64,000 nt of DNA, taken from NCBI GenBank assembly GCA_900772575.1, contig CAAHEN010000248.1, positions 6,071 through 70,070 of the forward strand, written 5' to 3'. The notes below the pieces were generated by a model. The model made no database searches and had not been told where the DNA came from. It saw only the letters and a list, made by a program, of their open reading frames with translations. The stretch is from Bacteroidaceae bacterium (GTDB lineage Bacteria > Bacteroidota > Bacteroidia > Bacteroidales > Bacteroidaceae). Shown one piece after another: positions 18,749-27,021 of this stretch; position 1 is the first letter of the stretch, and every line of letters begins with the position of its first letter. Made by a program: the position numbers and the translations under genes.

Positions 18749-20422
18749 ATGAAAGAGTACGAAGATTTTATCGGCTTCATCGAGCAGAGCATCAAGACAA
18801 ACTGGGACTTGGATGCCCTGACCGACTACAAAGGCAGCACCCTGCAATACAAGGACGTGGCACGCAAGATTGAGAAGCTCCACATCCTGTTTGAGAATGC
18901 CGGCGTCAGGCCTGGTGACAAAATAGCCCTTTGCGGACGCAACAGTGCCAACTGGGCTGTGGCGTTCCTAGCCTCACTGAGCTATGGTGCCGTGGCGGTA
19001 CCCATTCTCCATGAGTTCAAACCCGAACAGGTGCACAGCATCGTCAATCACTCTGAGGCCCGTCTGCTTTTCGCCGGCGACATGGTGTGGCCGACACTTG
19101 ACGCAGACGCAATGCCCGCACTGGAAGGCATCATCAGCATTCCAGACTACTCGCTGCTCGTCAGCCGCACAACGCACCTGACTGAGGCACGCGAACGGCT
19201 CAATGAGTTCTTCGGGAAGAAATATCCCAAGTATTTCCGCAAAGAGCATGTCACCTACAAGCACACAACCTCTGGCGAGGATCTGGCGCTCATCAATTAC
19301 ACGTCGGGGACGACGAGCAACTCCAAGGGGGTATTGATTCCTTACCGGGCGCTCTGGTCTAACCTACTATTTGCGCAAGAGGTGCTCGGCAAGGATGTCC
19401 AACGTGGCGGCAAGGTCATTTCCATCTTGCCACTGGCCCACATGTATGGCATGGCTTTCGAGTTCATCTTCGAGTTCATGCAGGGCTGCCATGTCTACTA
19501 CCTGACACGTGTCCCCTCTCCCAAGGTCATATTCATGGCTTTCGCGGATGTCAAACCCGATATTGTCATTGCCGTCCCCCTGGTCATTGAGAAGATCATC
19601 AAGAAATCCGTCCTGCCAAAGTTGCAGACAGTCAGTATGAAGTTGCTTCTGCGCCTGCCGGTAATCAATACCCGCATCCGTGAGAAGATACGGACGCAGC
19701 TGGTTGAAGCCTTCGGTGGCCGCTTCTACGAAATCATCATCGGCGGCGCTGCCTTCAACAGCGAGATCGAGCAGTTTCTGTACAAGATAGGATTCAACTT
19801 CACAGTAGGCTATGGCGCCACCGAGTGCGCGCCAATCATCAGCTACGTAGACTGGCATGAGTTTCGTCCGGGTTCCTGCGGCCGTCCTGCTCCCCGCATG
19901 GAAGTGCGCATAGACTCACCCGATCCGGAAAACATTCCAGGTGAGATACTGGCACGCGGCGCCAACGTGATGCTGGGCTATTACAAGAACCCAGAAGCCA
20001 CAGCGGCAACGCTCGACAAAGACGGCTGGTACCACACTGGCGATCTGGGCGTCATGGACAGCGATGACTACATCTATATCCGAGGACGCAGCAAGAACAT
20101 GCTGCTGGGCGCCTCTGGCCAGAACATCTACCCCGAAGAGATTGAGGACAAGCTCAACACACTGCCTTACGTCAGTGAAAGCATTGTCATCCAGCGCAAT
20201 GAGCGCCTCTACGGACTTGTCCATCCCGACTATGAAGAGGCGGAGAAGGCAGGCCTTGATGAGAACGCGCTGCGCGCCGCCATGGAGCAGAACCGGAAGG
20301 ACCTGAACCTCATGGTGGCCAGTTATGAACAGCTCGCAGGCATCAAGATTTTCCGTGATGAATTTGAGAAAACACCCAAACGCAGCATCAAGCGCTTCCT
20401 CTACGAGAACACGGACATCTAG
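18749..20422 (+). CDS. Long-chain acyl-CoA synthetase (AMP-forming)
   Basis: Activates a carboxylic acid, probably a long-chain fatty acid, to its CoA thioester through an acyl-adenylate. The 557-residue protein has the AMP-binding signature NYTSGTTSNSKGV near residue 185, GYGATECAPI near 353, GWYHTGDLG and a lysine-containing C-terminal tail (KTPKRSIKRFLY). ATG 18749 gives a normal N-terminus (MKEYEDFIGF); upstream frame would add 58 residues from the promoter region. Substrate length cannot be told from the sequence. Confidence 0.88.
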   Translation: MKEYEDFIGFIEQSIKTNWDLDALTDYKGSTLQYKDVARKIEKLHILFENAGVRPGDKIALCGRNSANWAVAFLASLSYGAVAVPILHEFKPEQVHSIVNHSEARLLFAGDMVWPTLDADAMPALEGIISIPDYSLLVSRTTHLTEARERLNEFFGKKYPKYFRKEHVTYKHTTSGEDLALINYTSGTTSNSKGVLIPYRALWSNLLFAQEVLGKDVQRGGKVISILPLAHMYGMAFEFIFEFMQGCHVYYLTRVPSPKVIFMAFADVKPDIVIAVPLVIEKIIKKSVLPKLQTVSMKLLLRLPVINTRIREKIRTQLVEAFGGRFYEIIIGGAAFNSEIEQFLYKIGFNFTVGYGATECAPIISYVDWHEFRPGSCGRPAPRMEVRIDSPDPENIPGEILARGANVMLGYYKNPEATAATLDKDGWYHTGDLGVMDSDDYIYIRGRSKNMLLGASGQNIYPEEIEDKLNTLPYVSESIVIQRNERLYGLVHPDYEEAEKAGLDENALRAAMEQNRKDLNLMVASYEQLAGIKIFRDEFEKTPKRSIKRFLYENTDI

Positions 20423-20560
20423 CAAACGCACAAACAGCAGTGCCCACCCCGTACGACCGACCGGCTCACCCCACCGGTTGGACCTACCCACTAAAGGTTA
20501 ATTTGCAACCACCGCCGCAATGCCGGACTGGGGCCACGGGGGATACTCAGAAAAAAGTGG

Positions 20561-20568
20561 TATATTTG
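20561..20568 (+). promoter_or_regulatory. -7 box for map-tsaD
   Basis: TATATTTG, 28 bases before the map ATG at 20597. No TTTG is seen at the expected -33 distance. Confidence 0.5.
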
Positions 20569-20596
20569 CCGCCGAATTGTACAGATAACACGAACC

Positions 20597-21454
20597 ATGT
20601 TCAGAAGAAAAATAAGGAACTGGCACGTTCCACACGGACAGGCCCCAACGGAGTTCGATAAGCGCATTCTGGCCTGTCAAAACCGTGGCGACCTCGTCCC
20701 CACACGCCAACTTATAAAGACCCCGGAGCAGATAGAAGGCATACGCCGCTCAGGCGTTGTCAACACGGGAGTTCTGGATCTTGTAGAGCAAGAGATCCAC
20801 GCCGGAATGAGTACCGAGGAGATAGACCGCTTGGTCTATGACTACACCGTGGGCCATGGCGCCATTCCAGCCCCACTCAACTACGAAGGCTTTCCGAAAA
20901 GCGTCTGCACGAGCATCAATGAGGTCGTCTGCCACGGCATTCCCTCTGAGAAGGAGATTCTCAAAGAAGGCGACATCATCAATGTCGACGTCTCCACCAT
21001 ACTCGATGGCTATTTCAGCGACGCCTCGCGCATGTTCATCATCGGCCAGACCACGCCCGAAAAGGAACGGCTGGTCAAGGTGACCAAAGAATGCCTCGAC
21101 ATCGGCGCAGAGGCCGCCAAGCCTTGGGGCTACGTGGGCGACATCGGCAAGGCCATTGAAAAACATGCGCACAGGAACGGCTACAGCGTGGTCAGAGACC
21201 TCTGTGGACATGGTGTCGGACTGGAGTTTCACGAAGAACCGGAAGTGGATCATTTCAACACGCACCGTAAGGGAATGCTGCTCGTGCCTGGCATGGTCTT
21301 CACCATCGAACCCATGATCAACATGGGTGACTGGCACGTGTTCATCGACGAGGCCGATGGGTGGACTGTCGTCACGGAGGACGAGCTGCCCTCTGCACAA
21401 TGGGAACACACTTTTCTTATGACAGAGCACGGACTTGAAGTGCTCACAGCATGA
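20597..21454 (+). CDS. map: Methionine aminopeptidase, type I
   Basis: Removes the initiator methionine from new proteins. The 285 residues have the five metal ligands in family contexts: Asp in NVDVSTILDGY and SDASRMF, His in CGHGVGLEFHEEP, Glu in FTIEPMI and Glu in QWEHTFL. About 45 residues precede the core (which begins near IKTPEQIEGIRRSG), an extension seen in one group of Bacteroidetes enzymes; it lacks a paired-cysteine zinc motif. The stop overlaps the tsaD start as ATGA. Confidence 0.93.
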   Translation: MFRRKIRNWHVPHGQAPTEFDKRILACQNRGDLVPTRQLIKTPEQIEGIRRSGVVNTGVLDLVEQEIHAGMSTEEIDRLVYDYTVGHGAIPAPLNYEGFPKSVCTSINEVVCHGIPSEKEILKEGDIINVDVSTILDGYFSDASRMFIIGQTTPEKERLVKVTKECLDIGAEAAKPWGYVGDIGKAIEKHAHRNGYSVVRDLCGHGVGLEFHEEPEVDHFNTHRKGMLLVPGMVFTIEPMINMGDWHVFIDEADGWTVVTEDELPSAQWEHTFLMTEHGLEVLTA

Positions 21455-22521
21455 CCGCACAAGTGACACACATCTTTTCACTAGACACTGACCGCACGGC
21501 ACCGCATGTCACCATTCTGGCCATCGAGTCCAGTTGTGACGACACCTCTGCCGCCGTCATGCGCGACGGCCTGCTTCTGAGCAACGTCACAGCCAGCCAA
21601 GCTGTACATGAAGCCTATGGCGGTGTCGTTCCGGAACTGGCCTCCCGCGCCCACCAACAGAATATTGTTCCAGTGGTAGACATGGCGCTGAAAAAGGCGG
21701 GTGTCGACCGCGAGGAACTCTCTGCCATCGCCGTGACGTTCGGCCCCGGACTGATGGGGTCCCTGCTTGTCGGCGTATCGTTTGCCAAAGGCCTGGCCAT
21801 CTCGCTCGGCATCCCTCTCATTGCCGCCAATCACCTACAGGGGCATGTTCTGGCCCACTTCATTCAGGAGCCCGGCGAAAAGCACAGTGTCCCCCCCTAC
21901 CCTTTTCTCTGCCTGCTCGTCAGCGGCGGAAATTCACAGATCATCAAGGTCAACGCCTACAACAACTTTGAGGTTTTGGGCCAGACCATAGACGACGCAG
22001 CCGGTGAAGCCATCGACAAGTGTTCCAAGGTCATGGGCTTGGGCTACCCCGGCGGCCCCATCATCGACCGCTTGGCGCGACAAGGGAACCCCCGGGCCTA
22101 CCAGTTCAGCAAACCTAACATTGGAGGGCTGGACTACAGTTTCAGTGGACTCAAGACTTCCTTTCTCTACTTCCTGCGTGACGCCATTGCCAAAGACCCC
22201 GATTTTATCGAGCATCACAAAGCCGACCTCGCCGCCTCGTTGGAGAAGACCGTCGTCGATATTCTCATGAAAAAACTGGAGAAAGCCGTCAAGCAGACCG
22301 GTATCAGGCACGTGGCCCTCTCAGGCGGCGTCTCCGCCAACACCGGTTTGCGCAATGCCTTCAAGGCCAAGCAAGAGCGTGGAGAGTGGGCCATCTATAT
22401 CCCCAAATTCGGCTATACGACTGACAACGCGGCAATGATTGCCATCACGGCACACTACAAATACATCGACGGAGAGTTCTGTCCGCTGGAAGCTCCGGCC
22501 TTCGCCCGCAATGACATATAG
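21451..22521 (+). CDS. tsaD: tRNA N6-threonylcarbamoyladenosine transferase TsaD
   Basis: Transfers the threonylcarbamoyl group to A37 of tRNAs that read ANN codons. The 356-residue protein has the ASKHA fold motifs AIESSCDDTSAAV, the metal-binding histidines in NHLQGHVLAHF, GGVVPELASRAH and SGGVSANTGLR. It overlaps map by four bases, so the two are coupled. About 20 residues precede the usual start of the fold; ATG 21451 is kept because of the coupling. TsaB, TsaC and TsaE are not in the window. Confidence 0.96.
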   Translation: MTAQVTHIFSLDTDRTAPHVTILAIESSCDDTSAAVMRDGLLLSNVTASQAVHEAYGGVVPELASRAHQQNIVPVVDMALKKAGVDREELSAIAVTFGPGLMGSLLVGVSFAKGLAISLGIPLIAANHLQGHVLAHFIQEPGEKHSVPPYPFLCLLVSGGNSQIIKVNAYNNFEVLGQTIDDAAGEAIDKCSKVMGLGYPGGPIIDRLARQGNPRAYQFSKPNIGGLDYSFSGLKTSFLYFLRDAIAKDPDFIEHHKADLAASLEKTVVDILMKKLEKAVKQTGIRHVALSGGVSANTGLRNAFKAKQERGEWAIYIPKFGYTTDNAAMIAITAHYKYIDGEFCPLEAPAFARNDI

Positions 22522-22596
22522 CCCACACCAGCCGCACCTACAACGACAACATAAAACGCCTACACACAAAGGCACAACAGCTAAACATACACACAT

Positions 22597-23124
22597 ATGG
22601 AATTAGATCTCAAACTCGTCAGCAAGGAAATCAATGAAATCATGTGGCGCAACCACAAGACGCTATCTACAGCCGAGAGCTGCACGGCCGGACGCATCGC
22701 CAGCGTTATCACAGCTGTGCCCGGCAGTTCCAATTACTACAAGGGTGGACTCGTCTGCTACGCCGACGAGATCAAGGCGGAACTGCTCAAGGTGGACGCC
22801 GCCATCATCGAAGAGAAGACTGCGGTCTGCGAAGAAGTCGTACGCCAGATGGTCATCGGCGTCAATGAGATGTTCCATACTGATTACGCCGTAGCCATCA
22901 GTGGATTCGCCGGCCCTGGCGGCCCTGACGGTGGCAAGAGCGGCGTCATCGTAGGAACCATCTGGATTGCCGTCGGCAATGCCGAGAAGATTGAGACGAA
23001 GATGCTCGTTGAGGACAACGGCCGCGACAAGAACCTCGCCTCAGCCACGAAGACGGCCATGTACATGCTCCGTGACTACCTCAAGGCCAACTGCGACGAG
23101 GGCACCGACGCCGCCGAACAATAG
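22597..23124 (+). CDS. pncC: CinA C-terminal-type nicotinamide-nucleotide amidohydrolase (PncC)
   Basis: Probably deamidates nicotinamide mononucleotide to nicotinate mononucleotide in pyridine salvage. The 175-residue protein is just the CinA C-terminal domain, without the competence-damage N-terminal half. It shows LSTAESCTAGRIAS near residue 22, with the catalytic Ser, VPGSSNYYKGG and AISGFAGPGG. It follows tsaD by 75 bases and is the last gene before the long gap; a terminator follows. Confidence 0.9.
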   Translation: MELDLKLVSKEINEIMWRNHKTLSTAESCTAGRIASVITAVPGSSNYYKGGLVCYADEIKAELLKVDAAIIEEKTAVCEEVVRQMVIGVNEMFHTDYAVAISGFAGPGGPDGGKSGVIVGTIWIAVGNAEKIETKMLVEDNGRDKNLASATKTAMYMLRDYLKANCDEGTDAAEQ

Positions 23125-23137
23125 CCTGCACAGAAAC

Positions 23138-23186
23138 ACAGGAGCAGACACACGGCAACGCATCAGCTATACCGCCGTGCTCCTGT
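23138..23186 (+). other. Long inverted repeat after pncC
   Basis: A perfect 9-base inverted repeat (ACAGGAGCA and TGCTCCTGT) with inner CACGG/CCGTG, 31 bases apart. No U-tract follows; it may stabilise the 3' end of the mRNA. Confidence 0.4.
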
Positions 23187-23199
23187 CAAACCATTCACC

Positions 23200-23241
23200 A
23201 GCGGGAAGAAGTGATCACCACCTTCTTTCCGCTTTCTTTTC
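23200..23241 (+). terminator. Intrinsic terminator of the map-tsaD-pncC unit
   Basis: AGCGGGAAGAAG pairs with CTTCTTTCCGCT over 12 positions, one of them G-U, followed by TTCTTTTC. Confidence 0.8.
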
Positions 23242-23274
23242 GAACCACTCGCCGCAAGCCATAGAAATTTCAGC

Positions 23275-23356
23275 TTTAACACAGCTTGCTTTCTACGTCG
23301 AAAAGCATTATATTTGTAGGAGAGGAAAGGGCTATCCATGCGGATGGCCCTTTTTT
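23275..23356 (+). repeat. Compact promoter-plus-terminator element, copy 1
   Basis: An 82-base element found again at 63914-63996. It opens with TTTAACACAGCTTGCTTTC (CTTG as a -33 box), then TATATTTG at 23310-23317 as the -7 box, then GAGGAAA and a hairpin GGGCTATCC-ATGC-GGATGGCCC followed by TTTTTT. Transcription from this promoter would give an RNA of only about 35-40 bases, consisting of the terminator hairpin and a purine-rich 5' end. No reading frame is included. It is either a tiny RNA gene, a decoy or attenuator, or a dispersed repeat. The structure is clear; the function is unknown. Confidence 0.7.
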
Positions 23357-23425
23357 CGTACCCCGTGACCGTCTATATTGCCTGCATATGGCGAAATTCG
23401 GCCCGTTTTTTCGAGAAACGAGCCC

Positions 23426-23453
23426 TAGCCCCGGAAAAATTTGCTCCGGGCTA
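23426..23453 (+). other. Hairpin in the gene-free region before the surface-protein gene
   Basis: TAGCCC-C-GGA pairs with TCCGGGCTA (one bulge) around an AAAAATTTGC loop. It has no clear U-tract. Between 23357 and 23789 I see no other convincing feature. Confidence 0.35.
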
Positions 23454-23789
23454 ATTCAAATTTTGCCTAGGGAAGTTTCGCCGAGGCACTATTTTAACAT
23501 GCGAAACGTGCGTGAAGGTTAAAAAGGTTAATATGCTTTTTGGGCAAGTGGGGCAAAAAGGTGAAGCGACAATGGCCTGAGCATTATATTTATAGCCGAC
23601 TTGCGGTAAGACAGCCTGCCTCACTATAGTTTTCACAGCACGAAAGCTATGATGTTCGGAAGCAGCCGCCTTGGGAATGACGATCCGTGAAAGCAAGCCC
23701 TCAGCAAACCGCCTTTTCCCCACTACGGCCGCTCTAGGACTCTTTCCGGAAATAAAAAATTACGCATTAACATTTTTTACCCCCCCCAT

Positions 23790-23820
23790 TTTGCCGATAA
23801 ACATTTGCTATATATTTTTG
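23790..23820 (+). promoter_or_regulatory. Perfect Bacteroidetes promoter for the surface-protein gene
   Basis: TTTG at 23790-23793, a 19-base spacer, then TATTTTTG at 23813-23820. A run of eight C (23780-23787) lies two bases upstream of the -33 box. The leader is about 140 bases and contains a small CGGCT/AGCCG hairpin and repeated ACATTAAC near the start codon. Confidence 0.85.
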
Positions 23821-23967
23821 TGGCAGATAACGAACGACTTATATCATCGCGGCTGGTGTCCTGTAGCCGTTTGTGGACGCCACAATTCAAATCAGAGATG
23901 CTTTTCTGAAAACTGCCGAAACTGCCGCTAACAGCATCCTCACATTAACCACATTAACATTACCACA

Positions 23968-26580
23968 ATGAGAAAGTACTACTACTATCTTCTGACCGCA
24001 ATTCTGGCCCTAGCCGGGGCAACTGGGGCCTCGGGGCATACCAATTCGGCCCCACATTCTGACAGTTCACAGCTGGCTGTTGCGAACAATGCAAATGACG
24101 ACATTTCCAACCTTCCCTTCGTCCCGACGACCATCATCGATGGAAAATTCGCTGCTGGTACGACTTTCTACAAGATGCGTATTGGAACTACTCGCGGCGG
24201 TACCATCTATTACGCAGGAGACGACTTACAGTCCGTATATATAGACAAAGAGGACAGCACCACTGCCAACAATTTATGGGCCTTCACCGGTAACCTTACA
24301 GATGGTTTCGAAATCTATAATGTGACCACAGGCACAGCAAGAAAACTTTATATCGAGAGTTTTGCCAGTGGAAGTCCAGCCAAGCTAGGGACACCTGAAG
24401 AAATAGCGGCTCTTTCCACAAACGCAACCAGTAAATTTGGTCTGCAACCATCCTCATCTTATGGTGGTTTTATCCTTTTCCATCCCTCTGCCCCCAATGC
24501 CTGCCTTAACGTCTATAATAATAATAATATACTCGCCGTATGGAACCACACTGCGAGCCCTAGTGATGCAAACTCCAATATTACTTTTGTAGATTTCAAG
24601 GAAACAATACCTGACGATGAAGGAGCTGTTTTTTACAAGCTGACATTTGAGGGTTCTGTCATCTCAACAAAGCTACTTTATGTTCCAGAAGGATCTGCAT
24701 ATCCTAAACCGTTTGCCAATGGTACCTACTACACCATTAAGGGGTACAAACCCAATACGGAGATCAAGAAGGCTGGCATAGACACTGTTAACCTAGAACT
24801 GGTGCTCAATGACGGCATAGAGTTGCCCTTCGCCATTTCGTCATCGATAGACGAACCGGTATGGACGGCCATGCAGGTACAGACGCAAGACCGAGAGAAC
24901 GGCCCAGTCTGGCTGGCAACATCCAGCGCCAACTCCACCGTCAACTTGCAATACAAGAATTGGGTGGCTGACCCCAAATCGTTCTATGCGGACTATAAAG
25001 ATCTACCAGACAATATAAAATGGTGTGTCACAGGCGACCCTTACTATGGATTCCGCTTCTACAACAGACTAAAACGGCAGTACCTCGCCAAGCCCACACA
25101 GGCCAACGTCTTAGATGTCGCCCTAGATCCATCGGAGACAACTGTAACAACGCTGGAGCTCTATTATAATCCAGTATCTATCGCCGGCAGTAAATGGTGC
25201 CTGCGATTCAAGGGTACAGACCTGTTTCTGACCAATCTGGACGGCGCTTATGCCACGCTAAAAATTGACCAAGGAGAAGACAACAACAAGAACAACGACT
25301 GCTCAGCAATTGGTTTCATTGCCGAAAAGAATATACCTGTGCTAGAAGCCAAGAATGTGCCAGATATTTCCCCCTATCCTTATTATGGTGATAATAATAG
25401 GGTAGGCTGGTTTGACTTTCCCCTTGCCAGAAAAGACAAGACGGAAAAAGGTGAAGCCCTCTATGACCGCTATCATCTAGGCATCGAGAAGGGAACCTTC
25501 TACCGCATCTATTATAAAGGACGTTACGAGACCGCCATTCCTTCATACAGGTATCTTGGTAGTGACTATAACATTTCAAATGCTCTAGGATATATCAAAG
25601 CTGAACGTCTCCGCCTTGCACGTGAACAAGAAAGTGAAGGGAGTGCGCTTTCTAAACTCTGGACCATCGGAATAAATGAGACTACAGGGAAATACATTAT
25701 CCGCAATGCAAACACCGGAAGTGCCATCGGAAAATGGATGGATAACAACAGCGACATGAACCTACTGCCGTCAAACGACAACGAGCTACCAGAGGCCGGT
25801 TCCTTTGATTTCAAGCTTGGAACGGACCAAGATGCTAATTCTTCCTATTATTCTACTTCTTGGCTTATCAGCGAACAAGGCCACATTCTCAATGCCTATC
25901 TCGACAATCAGACGCGTTTTGTCCGCACCAATGATGACCCAACAGACAAAAAGTCCAATTGGTTCATCGAACGTGTGACGTCCGTGCCGCTGACCATCTA
26001 CGGGGACACACAGTGGGCATCGGTGACCTATCCGTTCGGAGCGCGGCTGCCGGCAGAGCTCACAGCATATATTGTCACCGCAGCCGACGCCGGCAGCAAG
26101 AGCGTCAGCCTGTCGCCCATCGGGCAAGACATTCCCGCAAAGACACCGGTCTTCGTGACGCTCACCAATGGCAGCATATGGTCAGATCAAAGCTATGTCG
26201 TCAACATCGACAACAGCATTGCACCGCTCGAACGCACGAACCTCCTGAAAGGCACCACCGCCGCACGCACAGGCTTCGATCCATCGACGCTCTATGTCCT
26301 CACCTCTACCGGTAATGGCGGCGCGATGCTCAAACTCAACGGTGACGTGGCGACCGTTCCGGCCAACAAGGCGTATCTCCCCCTCAGTGCCGTCGCTGGC
26401 GGAACGGCCAACACACAGGCCCTCCGTATCAGCGTCGGTGACGCAACGGGCATCGGCCATGCGACCGTCGGCAACCGACAGGATGACAACATCTACTACG
26501 ACCTCGATGGCCGTCGCGTTCTCTATCCCGCACAGGGCGTCTACGTCAAGGCTAACGGACAGAAGGTCTACATCAAGTAA
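23968..26580 (+). CDS. Large exported protein with lectin-like segments and a Prevotella-type C-terminal tail
   Basis: An 870-residue exported protein of unknown function. Residues 1-23 form a signal peptide (MRKYYYYLLTAILALAGATG). Residues about 50-650 contain several stretches of the kind seen in beta-trefoil or ricin-like repeats (LWAFTGNLTDGFEIYN, FGLQPSSSYGGF, NACLNVYNN). The last 200 residues look like a shared Prevotella surface-protein module: TIYGDTQWASVTYPFG, VPANKAYLPL, and the tail YYDLDGRRV...GVYVKANGQKVYIK, which resembles C-terminal sorting tails. From about base 25980 the DNA becomes visibly richer in G+C, suggesting a mosaic gene. Binding of a glycan or host ligand is plausible but unproved. 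The gene has its own strong promoter and is followed after 28 bases by a small peptide gene. Confidence 0.75.
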   Translation: MRKYYYYLLTAILALAGATGASGHTNSAPHSDSSQLAVANNANDDISNLPFVPTTIIDGKFAAGTTFYKMRIGTTRGGTIYYAGDDLQSVYIDKEDSTTANNLWAFTGNLTDGFEIYNVTTGTARKLYIESFASGSPAKLGTPEEIAALSTNATSKFGLQPSSSYGGFILFHPSAPNACLNVYNNNNILAVWNHTASPSDANSNITFVDFKETIPDDEGAVFYKLTFEGSVISTKLLYVPEGSAYPKPFANGTYYTIKGYKPNTEIKKAGIDTVNLELVLNDGIELPFAISSSIDEPVWTAMQVQTQDRENGPVWLATSSANSTVNLQYKNWVADPKSFYADYKDLPDNIKWCVTGDPYYGFRFYNRLKRQYLAKPTQANVLDVALDPSETTVTTLELYYNPVSIAGSKWCLRFKGTDLFLTNLDGAYATLKIDQGEDNNKNNDCSAIGFIAEKNIPVLEAKNVPDISPYPYYGDNNRVGWFDFPLARKDKTEKGEALYDRYHLGIEKGTFYRIYYKGRYETAIPSYRYLGSDYNISNALGYIKAERLRLAREQESEGSALSKLWTIGINETTGKYIIRNANTGSAIGKWMDNNSDMNLLPSNDNELPEAGSFDFKLGTDQDANSSYYSTSWLISEQGHILNAYLDNQTRFVRTNDDPTDKKSNWFIERVTSVPLTIYGDTQWASVTYPFGARLPAELTAYIVTAADAGSKSVSLSPIGQDIPAKTPVFVTLTNGSIWSDQSYVVNIDNSIAPLERTNLLKGTTAARTGFDPSTLYVLTSTGNGGAMLKLNGDVATVPANKAYLPLSAVAGGTANTQALRISVGDATGIGHATVGNRQDDNIYYDLDGRRVLYPAQGVYVKANGQKVYIK

Positions 26581-26608
26581 GTCAGCACCTAAACACTTGC
26601 ACATCATC

Positions 26609-26791
26609 ATGAAAAAGAAATATATGACTCCCGAAAGCGAGGCCATCAGCCTCCACATGGAAAGTGCCATTCTGGCAGACAGCAGAAACATTGGCATCGG
26701 CGACGGCTCCATCGAGGACAAGACGGAAATCCGCTCCAGCCGCCACGGCTGGAGCAGCGCCGACTGGACAGCCGCCGACGGGGAAGAATAG
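26609..26791 (+). CDS. Small peptide of the MKKKYxxPE type, unknown function
   Basis: A 60-residue peptide beginning MKKKYMTPESEAISLHMES, then AILADSRNIGIGDGSIED and a hydrophilic C-terminus with two tryptophans. Many Prevotella and Bacteroides genomes have short proteins with this plan: a basic start, K-x-Y-x-x-P, an amphipathic stretch, and IL-A-x-S. It has no membrane segment. It lies 28 bases after the large exported protein and just before a strong terminator, so the two share a transcript. I chose ATG 26609 because it carries this conserved-looking N-terminus; the frame is open further upstream, but inside the preceding gene. Function is unknown; a cleaved leader-like peptide is one guess. 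Confidence 0.7.
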   Translation: MKKKYMTPESEAISLHMESAILADSRNIGIGDGSIEDKTEIRSSRHGWSSADWTAADGEE

Positions 26792-26826
26792 GATTGTCCC
26801 GCACAGAACTTAAGCCCATGGGACAT

Positions 26827-26867
26827 GAGGGGAGGCGTCACTTCAACAGCGCCTCCCCTTCTTTATT
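26827..26867 (+). terminator. Intrinsic terminator after the small peptide gene
   Basis: GGGGAGGCG pairs with CGCCTCCCC around an 11-13 base loop and is followed by TTCTTTATT. It closes the surface-protein unit. Confidence 0.85.
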
Positions 26868-26953
26868 GTCGCGCAAAGATCTGCGACGCCCAAGGAGAGT
26901 GCACAATCCTGCCACAAATTCGTCCTCACCAGCCGCAACCCATCGGCCTAAAT

Positions 26954-26985
26954 TTTGTTCGTTCCAAAATAAAGCAGTAATTTTG
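26954..26985 (+). promoter_or_regulatory. Promoter of the PPi-phosphofructokinase gene
   Basis: TTTG at 26954-26957, a 20-base spacer and TAATTTTG at 26978-26985. The leader is about 30 bases. Confidence 0.75.
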
Positions 26986-27021
26986 CTCGCGGAAATCTCA
27001 CACTATTTCAGATAATCAGTT

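Noticed and set aside
23281..23522. Frames crossing copy 1 of the element
   Set aside because: They run through the promoter and the terminator hairpin and have no homology; chance frames.
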